A DNA stretch of 64,000 bases, taken from the NCBI GenBank assembly GCA_018222765.1, contig JAAEZT010000009.1:94672-158671 (forward strand), in the 5' to 3' direction. Positions 28,205 to 38,000 of the stretch are shown piece by piece; position 1 is the first letter of the stretch; every line of letters begins with the position of its first letter. Origin of the DNA: a bacterium (GTDB taxonomy: Bacteria > Verrucomicrobiota > Verrucomicrobiia > Verrucomicrobiales > Akkermansiaceae). A model generated the notes under the pieces. That model had not been told where the DNA came from. It saw only the letters and a program-made list of their open reading frames with translations, and made no database searches. The position numbers and the translations under genes were made by a program.

Positions 28205-29764
28205 ATGTCCCAATTACCAGCCCTCAGAGCCCGCCTTCCAAAGGTGACCCAAAAACCGGGGGTCTACCTGATGAAGGACCGGTTGGGTTCGATTATCTAC
28301 GTTGGGAAGGCGCGAAATATCCGAAAGCGTCTACAAACCTACTTTATGCCCTCGGGCAAAAAGCGGGCCGATATTAAGACCCGGGCTCTCATCGACTCGA
28401 TCTTTGACTTTGAAACCCACGAAGTTCGCAATGAAGAGGAGGCCTTCCTTCTTGAGGGAAAGTTGATCAAGCAATACCGGCCTCGCTACAACGTGAGCTT
28501 TCGGGACGACAAGCGCTTTCTCATGGTGAAAGTGAATCTGAACGATCCCTGGCCTAAGTTTTCCACGACCCGACTGAAAAAGGGGGACAAGGCGAAGTAT
28601 TTCGGTCCTTTCGTGCAGGCTGCGGCGGTGAAGGGGATTGTCGGCTGGTTGAATCGCGAGCTGGGTCTACGGAACTGTCGCCCTAGAAATCCCGGCGAAC
28701 AAGATTACAAGCACTGTAATGCCGACATCATTCGGAATTGCTCGGCGCCTTGTATTGGGAAGATTGAGCGTGAGAGTTATCTCGAACGGGTGCAGGAGGC
28801 TTGCGATCTTCTGGGCGGAAAGGGGAAACGCGAAAGACTCAAAGGGCTGAGGGTCGAGATGGAGCAAGCGGCGATGAGACAGGATTTCGAACGGGCTGCA
28901 AAGTTGCGTGATGTTATTATGAATATCGAACGGGCTCTCAGTCCGGCACGGCAGTTTTCGAGGGGTCGCGGGGTGCCCACTACCATCCAACCTAAGGAAG
29001 ATCTCGCCGAGTTGGCGGACTGGCTTTCCTTGGAGGGACCGCCGGAGATTATGGAGTGCTTCGACATCTCAAATATTTCTTCAACTCACATTGTGGCCTC
29101 GATGGTGCGTTTTAAAAACGGCCTGCCTGACAATCAAAATTACCGTCGATATCGGATCAAGACGGTAGAGGGACAGAATGACTTTGCCAGCATGGCTGAA
29201 GTGGTTCGACGGCGCTATGGCCGGATTCTCATGGAGAACATAAAGGCAAATCCTGACGTTGCTGAAGAAAGCCAGGAAGAGGCGATTGAAGCATTACGGA
29301 GATTAGCTGAGGAGGGAAAGAGTCCCATCACTTTACCTAATCTTGTCATTGTGGATGGTGGTAAAGGCCAGTTGAGCTCGGCAACCACCGAGTTACAGCG
29401 GCTGGGTTTGGGAGGTTTACCCATTGTCGGATTGGCAAAACAACGCGAGGAGATTTTTCAGCCCGGAGAAAGTAGTCCCGTGAGCATTCCACATGATCGT
29501 GGGGCCTTGAAATTGATGCAGCGAATTCGCGACGAAGCTCACCGCTATGCCAATGGCTATAACGAGCTGCTGCTCCGAAAGCGAGTGAAGGAAAGCCTCC
29601 TCGATGATTGCCCGGGGATTTCTCCAGCGAAGAAGAACTCTTTGCTCAAGAAATTCGGCTCAGTGGCCCGAATTCGAAAAAAGACCGCAGCGGATATCGC
29701 AGCCCTTCCAGGGTTTTCGAAAAAGTCGGCGGAGGAGATCCTTAATTTTCTGCGAAGCAATTGA
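28205..29764 (+). CDS. uvrC: Excinuclease ABC subunit UvrC
   Basis: Dual-incision endonuclease of nucleotide excision repair. 519 aa, shorter than the ~600 of E. coli. The GIY-YIG nuclease domain spans ~15-95 (KPGVYLMKDRLGSIIYVGKARNIRKRL). The Cys-rich segment NCRPRNPGEQDYKHCNADIIRNCSAPC (~158-185) and a UVR/UvrB-contact helix (RVEMEQAAMRQDFERAAKLRDVI, ~215-237) follow. The RNase H-like C-terminal nuclease shows ECFDISNISSTHIVASMVRF and VIVDGGKGQL. A helix-hairpin-helix pair (LLDDCPGISPAKKNSLLKKF and IAALPGFSKKSAEEIL) ends it. A weak Shine-Dalgarno (AAGGA) precedes the ATG. No LexA box seen upstream. Confidence 0.97.
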   Translation: MSQLPALRARLPKVTQKPGVYLMKDRLGSIIYVGKARNIRKRLQTYFMPSGKKRADIKTRALIDSIFDFETHEVRNEEEAFLLEGKLIKQYRPRYNVSFRDDKRFLMVKVNLNDPWPKFSTTRLKKGDKAKYFGPFVQAAAVKGIVGWLNRELGLRNCRPRNPGEQDYKHCNADIIRNCSAPCIGKIERESYLERVQEACDLLGGKGKRERLKGLRVEMEQAAMRQDFERAAKLRDVIMNIERALSPARQFSRGRGVPTTIQPKEDLAELADWLSLEGPPEIMECFDISNISSTHIVASMVRFKNGLPDNQNYRRYRIKTVEGQNDFASMAEVVRRRYGRILMENIKANPDVAEESQEEAIEALRRLAEEGKSPITLPNLVIVDGGKGQLSSATTELQRLGLGGLPIVGLAKQREEIFQPGESSPVSIPHDRGALKLMQRIRDEAHRYANGYNELLLRKRVKESLLDDCPGISPAKKNSLLKKFGSVARIRKKTAADIAALPGFSKKSAEEILNFLRSN

Positions 29765-29891
29765 TTTTCATGATGAGCAATTTACTGAAAGTCAATCTGA
29801 TGCCGACATGGAGTAAAGTCTTTGGCCCATACAAACAAGTTTCGAGGAATGGAATAGGTCCTGAAGAGTTTTTTGGACTTTGGTGCTCGCA

Positions 29892-29923
29892 GCGCCCGAT
29901 TTGAGCTTGAAGCTCAGGGCTTT
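29892..29923 (+). terminator. Possible terminator after uvrC
   Basis: GCCC-gatt-TGAGCTTGAAGCTCA-GGGC forms a nested hairpin followed by TTTC. It lies 130 bases after the uvrC stop, before the convergent PQQ gene. The T-run is poor. Confidence 0.3.
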
Positions 29924-29964
29924 CAACTCCTGCGAGGATGAGTTGGTCTTTCAGTCCGGATGAA

Positions 29965-31191
29965 TTACTCGCCAAGGCAGTATAGGACCTCGCGGCGGGT
30001 GCCCTCGGTACGGAAACCGACGCGCATGTAGAGTTCGTCGCCGATAAAAACAGGTGAAGCATAAGTGTCGTCACCGAGTTGGTTTTGCGCGATTTGTTCA
30101 AACTTTTCCGGGGTGGCTTTGAACACCGTGGTCTGTCCATTTTTAATAGGAGCATAGATCAGACCGTTCGCGAAGGTCGGTGATGCCATCACTCCGCCCC
30201 GTCCGAGCCGTTGACTCCAATGCTCTTCACCGGTTTTGGTATCCCAGCAAAGGGCGAAGCCTTTGTCGGTGACGGTGTACAGTTCGTTGCCGTGAACCAA
30301 CATGGATTGCTCGTAGGTACGCTCTTTGTTTTGCCAGAGGAGCTTTCCTGAGCCATCGGCGGCGTAGGCGGCTGTTTGGTTTTTAGGATAGCCTCCGCTG
30401 GCGAAGACCGAGTCCTTGTTCCAAACAACTGTGCCGCAGGTGCTTTTGGAAATATGGGGTGCTTCCCAGAGAAGTTTTCCCGTGAGCGGATCCTGACTGG
30501 TGACTTTCAACTGACCGGAACTGAGAAGCTGATCCTTCCCCGCGACATGTCCCACCACAGGGGTTGACCAACTCGCCATGGTGTTTCGGTCGGTGCGCCA
30601 TTTTTCTTCTCCTGTTTTCGTTTCGATGGCGACGAGATAGCCCTTGGGCTCGTAGTCAGAGGTGATGTAGATAAGTCCTTTGTGGTAGGCCGGAGTCGAG
30701 CCGTATCCGAAGTCGCGGTCGGGAAGGTAATCGCCAATCACTTTATTCCAGGCAATATCGCCATTAGGTTTGACTGCGGTGAGTTGGAGCTTCCCGCGAT
30801 TGTGGAAGAGGGTAATGACGCGCTCGCCGTCCCAAACGGGAGTCTGCGAAGCATGTGTGTTTTCCTTGTGGATTCCTTTTGGGAGTCCGCCCTTGTTGAT
30901 GATTTTTGTCCAAAGGATCCTTCCGCTTGTCCGATCGATGGTGACAAGAGATTGCGTGCCAGCTTTCTCATCTCCGGTGGTGAGATAAATTCGATTACCA
31001 ACCACGATGGGCGTGGAATGCCCTAACCCCGGGAGTTCGGTCTGCCAGCGGACATTCTTTTCATTGGACCATTCCGTGACCGGTTTGGCAGCAGCAGCGG
31101 CATGGTTGTTGGAGGTGGGGCCACGCCAATGTGGCCAATCAGCAGCGAGTGTAAATCCAGCGAGGAGAAGCGAGAGCGTGAGGGCTTTCAT
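29965..31191 (-). CDS. Secreted PQQ-like beta-propeller protein
   Basis: 408 aa with signal peptide (MKALTLSLLLAGFTLAADW) and the WPHWRGPTSNNHAAA opening that is common in planctomycete and verrucomicrobial PQQ-propeller proteins. Repeated blades carry W/G-rich strands: STPIVVGNRIYLTTGD, TGRILWTKII, TGEEKWRTD, TGKLLWEAPH, SGKLLWQNK, TGEEHWSQRL. No PQQ-binding dehydrogenase residues can be asserted, so this is more likely a scaffold or binding propeller in the periplasm than an oxidase. Stands alone between uvrC and the BASS transporter. Confidence 0.9.
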   Translation of the reverse strand: MKALTLSLLLAGFTLAADWPHWRGPTSNNHAAAAAKPVTEWSNEKNVRWQTELPGLGHSTPIVVGNRIYLTTGDEKAGTQSLVTIDRTSGRILWTKIINKGGLPKGIHKENTHASQTPVWDGERVITLFHNRGKLQLTAVKPNGDIAWNKVIGDYLPDRDFGYGSTPAYHKGLIYITSDYEPKGYLVAIETKTGEEKWRTDRNTMASWSTPVVGHVAGKDQLLSSGQLKVTSQDPLTGKLLWEAPHISKSTCGTVVWNKDSVFASGGYPKNQTAAYAADGSGKLLWQNKERTYEQSMLVHGNELYTVTDKGFALCWDTKTGEEHWSQRLGRGGVMASPTFANGLIYAPIKNGQTTVFKATPEKFEQIAQNQLGDDTYASPVFIGDELYMRVGFRTEGTRREVLYCLGE

Positions 31192-31518
31192 AGTGAATTT
31201 GCGTCTGGGGTCGGAGTTTTCGCGAAACGGGCATTAATGTTTGGGTGTGGAACGATCGGCGGAAACTGTGGCGAACTCCCAGATTTCGTCAATCGAATCA
31301 GGAGAGATTTTTACGACCGTCATCTTGATCAAGGGTTGCGAATAGGAGGTTTGACCTCGGACAGATGGGCCGATTTGGCTAATTGGAGGTTTCCGTGATA
31401 AGCAAGGATCCCACGAGGGATATGAAAACAGCGATCTTGAATACGCGGAGGGCTGTCATTCTCATGAGGGAGGACAAGTCCGCTTTTCATTGCAGAGGAA
31501 TTCCGGCAGGGTGGCGTT
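31192..31518. other. 327-base intergenic region, no gene assigned
   Basis: Divergent promoter region of the PQQ-propeller gene and the BASS transporter gene. Only short open frames with no recognisable protein pattern are present. I see no RNA gene or clear operator here. Confidence 0.5.
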
Positions 31519-32472
31519 GTGATTGTTCGATTAGTGAATCTTTTTTGGTTGTGGACCTTACTGGGAACGGCGTGGGCGTGGATTGCTCCGGGACATTTCA
31601 CTTGGTTTATAGGGAAAATCCCCGGGAGTGATCTTTCCATGGTGGCTGCTGGTTTGGGCCTCATTATGTTGGGGATGGGGATGACGCTTACCTTTGCTGA
31701 TTTCGGAGAGGTTTTGAAAATGCCGAAAGCAGTTATCCTGGGTGTATTAGCCCAGTTTCTGATCATGCCTCTAATTGGTTGGAGCGTGGCCAACCTCTTT
31801 GCATTGCCGGATCAGTTCAAACTTGGAATTATCCTAGTGAGTTGTTGCCCCGGCGGAACGGCATCGAATGTTGTCACTTATCTGGCACGGGGAAATCTTG
31901 CGCTGAGTGTTCTGATGACGATGTGTTCGACTTTGCTGGCGGTGGGACTCACTCCCTTACTGACGAAGACCTATGCGTCGGCCATTCTTGAAGTGGATGC
32001 CATGGCGATGGTGGTCTCAATGGTGATGATTGTTCTTCTCCCGGTAATCGGGGGGCTCTTGCTTAATCGCTATCTTGGCAAGCAACTTAACTTGGTGAAA
32101 TCGATTGCGCCTCTCGTGTCAGTGCTGGTGATCGTCTTAATTGTTGGCGCGATTGTGGGTGCCACCAAGGGCGCGATTCAGAGTCATTGGCAGACCCTTC
32201 TTCCGGCGGTCTTTATTGTGCATGTTCTGGGATTCGGGATGGGGTATCTCTGGGGAAAGCTTTTTAAGCTCGGCGAAAAAGAACAGCGCACTTTTTCCAT
32301 CGAGGTGGGGATGCAAAATTCGGGGCTCGGATCCTCTTTGGCCAAAACTCATTTCACGATGTTGGCTGCGACACCCTGTGCTATTTCGGCCTTCTTTCAC
32401 TGCATGATTGGAAGTTTTCTGGCGAGCATATGGAGTCGAAAAGCTTTGTTGAGAGGTCACGAGGAGGTCTAA
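31519..32472 (+). CDS. Bile acid:sodium symporter (BASS) family transporter
   Basis: 317-aa inner-membrane transporter of the BASS/SBF family, which imports organic anions (bile acids, pantoate, pyruvate in various members) with sodium. The start is GTG 31519. About nine to ten hydrophobic segments are visible. Family motifs are LMLGMGMTLTFADF (~50-63), GIILVSCCPGGTASNVVTYLARGNLALSVLMT (Na+ site region, ~100-131), and EVGMQNSGLGSSLAKTHF (~272-289). The natural substrate cannot be told from sequence. Confidence 0.93.
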   Translation: MIVRLVNLFWLWTLLGTAWAWIAPGHFTWFIGKIPGSDLSMVAAGLGLIMLGMGMTLTFADFGEVLKMPKAVILGVLAQFLIMPLIGWSVANLFALPDQFKLGIILVSCCPGGTASNVVTYLARGNLALSVLMTMCSTLLAVGLTPLLTKTYASAILEVDAMAMVVSMVMIVLLPVIGGLLLNRYLGKQLNLVKSIAPLVSVLVIVLIVGAIVGATKGAIQSHWQTLLPAVFIVHVLGFGMGYLWGKLFKLGEKEQRTFSIEVGMQNSGLGSSLAKTHFTMLAATPCAISAFFHCMIGSFLASIWSRKALLRGHEEV

Positions 32473-32664
32473 ATGAACGCATAATCCTTCCCTGAAATCG
32501 TTGGGATTTTGGGGATGCCATCTTTTGGTGGAGTTCCTTTTTCGTCGCAATTTTCAGTAAGCTATTTTCTCGACGACACTCTCACTTTGATGATAAAGAT
32601 GACGAAACGTTTCTTTTTGCTGTTCGATCTCGCGATTTGGGCGAATTTACTCACATAACTACTC

Positions 32665-34956
32665 ATGAAAAGACCCCCTTCATTACCACTCCTCACCACT
32701 CTCGCTCTAGCGACGCAACTGACGTCAGCGGAAGTGACATTCCAGGAAATCACCGGCGATGCCGATTCCGGGATCAGTTCGGACAAGACATACACTCACG
32801 CCATCGATTTTGGCACCAGTGGCACTGCGATTGTCAATGGCGTTGTTTTTGCAAATGAGATCGGTGTTTTGACGGATGGGCGTGCCAATGCCGGAACCCG
32901 CACTTATGGTCCTGGGAATCACCCCGGCAATACACCTCCCGCTGTCGTTGATAATGTCCAAAGCCTCTTTCGAGATATGCGCTTCAATGGTCCTGATCCA
33001 AGTTACGTGGAGCTCACTGGCCTGACATCTGGAGAGTGGTATGAGTTCCGTCTTTACGAGCGGGCTTGGGATGCTGGAGCAACCCGAACCTACTCCCTGA
33101 ACTTTGACACGGGAGCAGATGGTTCGGTGGAATTCTCTACCGTCAAAATCAACCAAAACGATTCCACACTCCCTGCTCCGGGTTTTGCCGCGAATGTCTC
33201 GTATGCTCTGAGCTATAAGTATCAGGCCGATGCGAACGGTTCTATTCGAGTGACCATCGACTTGGCTGATGATCATACTGGAACGTATCACCTTTATGGA
33301 CTCACCAACGAGGTCGATCCCGATGGAGGATCCAACTACCTCTTCTCGCTCGATAACAATACTTTCAGCTCTGGAGATACCCAGGCCACTCTAGTAGGAA
33401 GTCTTGCAGGTTCATTTGGTGGGGGGGGCGACCCGTCCACATTCTCGCTGGTGGCAGGGAATGGCGACACCGACAATGGGAAATTTCAAATCAACGGCGA
33501 TCGTCTTGAAGTGGGTAACTTCGATTTCACCGGGGTAAATTCCGTGGATGGCCAACAGTATTCTGTTCGAGTTCAGGGAGTGGGAAGCGGCACCGCCGAG
33601 CGCTCCATTGTCCTCACAGTCCTCAAGGATGATGACTCGGACAATCTCTTGGATGACTGGGAAACTGCTTGGGCCAGCAATCTTACCGATCTCTCCGGCG
33701 CCATTGGCACCGAGGACTTCGACTTGGATGGACTCACTGACCTCCAGGAATTTCAAATCAGCATCGGAACCTTCGGCGGGGGTGTCCCAGCTTACATCGC
33801 AATCGATCCAACTAAGAAGGACACCGATGATGATACTCTGGAAGATGGCCAAGAAATCAATCCTACCGCTCCACGCGCACAGACCGACCCAACGAATGGA
33901 GATACCGATCTTGATGGCTTGCCCGATGTGGTCGAAACAAACTCCGGGACCTTTACCAATGCCAACGACACCGGCTCGAATCCAACTCTTTGTGACACCG
34001 ATGGAGATTTTGCGACCGATAGTTGGGAAGTGACCTACAGCACAGATCCGAATAATGCGGGCTCGACCCCCGGACCGATTGGGCCTGTTGCCGTCGTTCC
34101 AATTACCGACGATGCCAGCACCGGACTTGATCCAGCGAAGACCTACACCCATTTGGTGAGTGGTGGTCAGGCCGCAACGGTGAATGGGGTGACCTTTGAG
34201 GCGTTGAATCCTGCAGGGGTCGTCACGGACTTCACCTGGGACACCTTGACTTGGAGTCAAAATCAAATTCCTGCCAATCCTGGCGATTGGGATCCGGTCG
34301 GAGCGGGTGTGAGCGCCAACGTGGAATCTCTTCTCAACTCCTTTACCTACTCCGGAACCGGTGCCAATCCCGGCAGTAGCCAGCGATTCACTCTCTCAAA
34401 TCTCACTCAGGGAGCGACCTACGATCTTCGCCTCTACAGCCGCATGTGGGATGACAACCCCGCAGCTTCCGGTCGTCCGAGTGACCTCGTGTTCATCAAT
34501 GGAGCCGAAGTAGTCCAACCATACAGTGCCATGCCTCTGGATCATCCTGGATTGATCACAGGATCGTCGTTTAATAACGACGCCTATTACCTCTCTTATC
34601 AGTATGTTGCGCAAACGACTGAGTTGGTCATCGAAGCAACTGTACCAGTTTGCGCTCCGGGTAATAGCGGAAGCTTTCACTTATATGCTCTCAGTAATGA
34701 GATCGCATCAGGTGCGCCGCTGGGGCAAATCTTGATTACCAATCAACTGCGCCTCGGAGACGGGAGCGTTGCTATTGCCTTCAAGGCTAAGTCGCAAACA
34801 ACCTATCAAGTCACCAAGTCGTCCAACCTTGTGGGTGACTTTAGTCCTCTCAGTGTGCCCTTGAGTGTCACCACCGATATCAATGGTGACGGCCAAGCGA
34901 TCATTCCGGCTGCGGAAGCTTCCGATCTTAAGGAGTTTTACCGTATCGAGGAGTGA
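32665..34956 (+). CDS. Large secreted protein with two copies of a new-looking domain and TSP3-type calcium repeats
   Basis: 763 aa with signal peptide (MKRPPSLPLLTTLALATQLTSA). Order by residue: domain copy A (~23-217, starting ITGDADSGISSDKTYTHA, ending HLYGLTNEV); a cadherin-like stretch (~222-322); Asp-rich thrombospondin-type-3/calcium repeats (~325-470, e.g. DTDDDTLEDGQEINP, DTDLDGLPDVVE); domain copy B (~476-680, starting ITDDASTGLDPAKTYTHL, ending HLYALSNEI); and a C-terminal segment ending EFYRIEE. A third copy of the domain is the main part of the PEP-CTERM protein at 58832. Function unknown; a surface or secreted role with binding is likely. The composition matches its neighbour, so there is no sign of recent transfer. 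Confidence 0.85.
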   Translation: MKRPPSLPLLTTLALATQLTSAEVTFQEITGDADSGISSDKTYTHAIDFGTSGTAIVNGVVFANEIGVLTDGRANAGTRTYGPGNHPGNTPPAVVDNVQSLFRDMRFNGPDPSYVELTGLTSGEWYEFRLYERAWDAGATRTYSLNFDTGADGSVEFSTVKINQNDSTLPAPGFAANVSYALSYKYQADANGSIRVTIDLADDHTGTYHLYGLTNEVDPDGGSNYLFSLDNNTFSSGDTQATLVGSLAGSFGGGGDPSTFSLVAGNGDTDNGKFQINGDRLEVGNFDFTGVNSVDGQQYSVRVQGVGSGTAERSIVLTVLKDDDSDNLLDDWETAWASNLTDLSGAIGTEDFDLDGLTDLQEFQISIGTFGGGVPAYIAIDPTKKDTDDDTLEDGQEINPTAPRAQTDPTNGDTDLDGLPDVVETNSGTFTNANDTGSNPTLCDTDGDFATDSWEVTYSTDPNNAGSTPGPIGPVAVVPITDDASTGLDPAKTYTHLVSGGQAATVNGVTFEALNPAGVVTDFTWDTLTWSQNQIPANPGDWDPVGAGVSANVESLLNSFTYSGTGANPGSSQRFTLSNLTQGATYDLRLYSRMWDDNPAASGRPSDLVFINGAEVVQPYSAMPLDHPGLITGSSFNNDAYYLSYQYVAQTTELVIEATVPVCAPGNSGSFHLYALSNEIASGAPLGQILITNQLRLGDGSVAIAFKAKSQTTYQVTKSSNLVGDFSPLSVPLSVTTDINGDGQAIIPAAEASDLKEFYRIEE

Positions 34957-34990
34957 TTCTTGTCTCATCAAAAATCATACTGTTCTCTTG

Positions 34991-35014
34991 GGCGGTCCTT
35001 ATTTGGGGACCGCC
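34991..35014 (+). terminator. Terminator between the two giant secreted-protein genes
   Basis: GGCGGTCC-ttatttgg-GGACCGCC, an 8-bp perfect stem, followed after a few bases by TCTTTCTTTC. It separates the 763-aa gene from the 2089-aa gene, 18 bases before the ATG. Confidence 0.6.
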
Positions 35015-35032
35015 TGAATCTTTCTTTCTCTT

Positions 35033-38000
35033 ATGAAATACCTGCCTCTTTTCGCCTGCTTGACTCTTCCCCTCGCCGCTGTCGATAGTGTCGTAACCTT
35101 CAATGAAATCAATTACAACCCGAAGGGTACCAATCAGGATCAGGAGTGGATTGAGGTTTATAACCAGATGGCAATCAATGTCGATCTCTCTGGTTGGAAG
35201 TTGACGGGTGGCGTTGATTTCACCTTTCCCAATGGGACGACCATTCCCGGTGGAGGTTATTTCCTTATCGCGAAGAATCCCGGGAATCCCGATCTCGCTG
35301 GTCTCAATGTGGTGGGCCCTTTTAGTGGGAGTCTCTCGAACGGGGGAGAAACCCTGCGACTTCGCAGCCAGTCTGATCGTCTCATGGATGAAGTCAGCTA
35401 TGCCGACTCCGGGCAGTGGCCGGTTGGGCCCGATGGCTCGGGAGCGACTTTGGCCAAAGCCTCGAGGAATCTTCTTTCGGGAAAGAGCTCCTCCTGGCGC
35501 ACCAGTCTGGGAATTGGCGGCACCCCAGGAGCGGAGAATTTCCCTCAGGGCAATGCGCCCATTCCTCATGTCTTTGTCGCCAACGATGCCTCCTGGAAAT
35601 TCGAGGACTCGGGCAGCGCTCCTCCGGGAAACTGGAATACGACGAGTTTCAACGACGCAAGTTGGGGTGATGGTGAAACGCTCTTCGGCACCACCGGCGG
35701 TGGAGGAGGACCGGTCGTTCTTCCTGTTACTGATCATCTCGTTGAGCGATTCCGGGCCAGCGATCTGCCTTTGAGTAATGGTCAGACGGTTTCGAGTTGG
35801 CCCGACACCGCAACGGCTGACGGACAAACGCAAACCGCGACCTCGGTTGGGAATCCCACCTTCGCGGCTAACGCGACGCCGTCGGGCGAGCCGGTAGTGC
35901 GCTTCGACGGGAATGATCAGCTTCGCACCTCCATCTCTCCAGGAATCGCACCGACCTCAGGCTTTGTCTTCTTCGCGGTAATTAAAGCGAATTCTCCCCC
36001 AGGAAATGGTGGCGTCGGAAATGGATCTGGCCCCTACATCTGGGATCGTGAAATATCCGTTACCGGAAATCCGCTCACCTCGTTGAAATCCGACGGAGGA
36101 CGCTATGCACTTCAAAAACGATTCGACAACGGCTCGGGGCTCGGAGGACCGATTTCCAGTAGCTCAATCTCTACTACCGATTATCAAATTGTCGCGATGC
36201 GTCGAAACACGGGCTCCAATCAATTCGAACTTTGGGTCGATGGTGTTCGTGAATCCACGGATGGTGATCCGGGAAACGCTTTGACTCCGCAACCTATTGT
36301 TATCGGAAATCATGCCGGCGGCAACGGGGGTTTCGATGGTGATATTGCCGAAATTCTCATTTACGAAGAGGAACTCACGACAGGGGAATTTGAAGCGGTT
36401 GGAGCTTATCTCGAATCCCGCTACGGCCTCGATACCGCCTTTCCCGGTAACGGTGCAGTGCCCACGACAGAACTCGATGACAACGGAGCGACGGCTTATT
36501 TGAGACAAACTTTCACCTACAACGGGAATCCCAACAACACATCCGTTCGCCTCAATCATCTCGTGGCAGATGGCGCGGTTGTTTATCTCAATGGGGTGGA
36601 AGTCCAGAGGGTTAACATGCCCGACGGGAACATCACTCACAATACCAACGCGGTCGCTGATATTGCCGCTCCGGCTTCCTCCGGTTTCATTGACCTTGCC
36701 GGGACTTCGCTTTTAAATGGAACCAACGTTATCGCCATTTCGCTTCACCCCGCGTCGGGAGACACTTCGGTGTCATTTGCCGCGACCCTCGAAGGAACGG
36801 AAATTCCTCCCGATCCCAGCACCAATTCCAATCTGGTTATGAACGAAGTTTCGTTCGCCGGAGATCCGAGTTTCTTTGTCGAGATCACCAATCCGGGAAG
36901 CTTTCCGGTGAGCGCCAACGGCTACACGCTGGAGATCGATGGAGATTTTCCTGATGTCATCAATCTGCCCGTGATCACTTTGAATCCGGGTGACATCTTG
37001 TTGCTCGATCAGGCAACTCTGGGACAAAGCCCATCTGATGGCGATAAGCTCTTTCTCCTCTCTTCGGCTGGCGCTACTTTTGCCGATGGTCGTGAAGTAA
37101 CCAACCGCCTTCGTGGGCGGAGCCCCCACTATCCCGATGAGTGGATTTTTCCAAATGCCGCCACTCCCGGAGCTGCTAATTCTTTCGCGTTGAACACCGA
37201 CATTGTCATCAACGAGATTTGCTACAATCCGCCCATTCTCGCAGCCGATCCCGGAGTGCCGCCGACCGTGAATACCATTCAGTTGGTTGCTGCTGGTTCA
37301 AGTTGGCGTTACAACGAAAAAGGAGATGCTCTTCCTTCCAACTGGGCAACACAGCCTCACGCCATCGGGGGGAACTGGCAGTCGGGCAATGCGACTCTCG
37401 CTTACGATCCCGATCTCGGTATCACCAATCTGACCAACCCGGCCTCCAATTTCCCAACGGTCATCACTTACTATTTCGAAACCGACTTCACTCTGACCGC
37501 CCAAGAGGCCGCGGGTCTCGAAAATATAATTCTGAATCATCGCATCGACGATGGCGCGGTCTTCTACCTTAACGGAGTGGAACTTGATCGTTTTAAGATG
37601 GATCCCGGAGTAGTCGTCTCCAGCACCTTTGCCAATGCCGGAGGAGAGGCTGTCTGGAGCGGGGATTATTCTGTCTCGGTCCCGCCTGGTTCTGCTCAGG
37701 CCGGAACGAACCGAATTTCAGTCGAAGTTCACCAGGTATCCCTGGGCAGCAGCGATATTACTTTTGACTTCGAAGCTAAGGTTGAGTCTCTCATCGATCC
37801 CGGATCTCCACCCACGAAATCTCGACCCAGTGATACACAGTGGATCGAACTATACAATCGCGGAGCGCAGCCCGTCGAACTGTCGGCGTGGGATTTCGGC
37901 GAAGGGATCGACTTTACTTTCCCCGACGGAACTTTCCTCGCTTCCAATGCCTATCTTGTTATTACCAATGACCCAAGCGCCCTCGCCGCGCAACATCCCG

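Noticed and set aside
31383..31631. 82-codon frame before the BASS gene
   Set aside because: Overlaps the BASS gene in another frame; no pattern.
33412..35833. Two minus-strand frames of 284 and 301 codons
   Set aside because: Antisense to the two secreted-protein genes, whose signal peptides, repeats and domains are clear.
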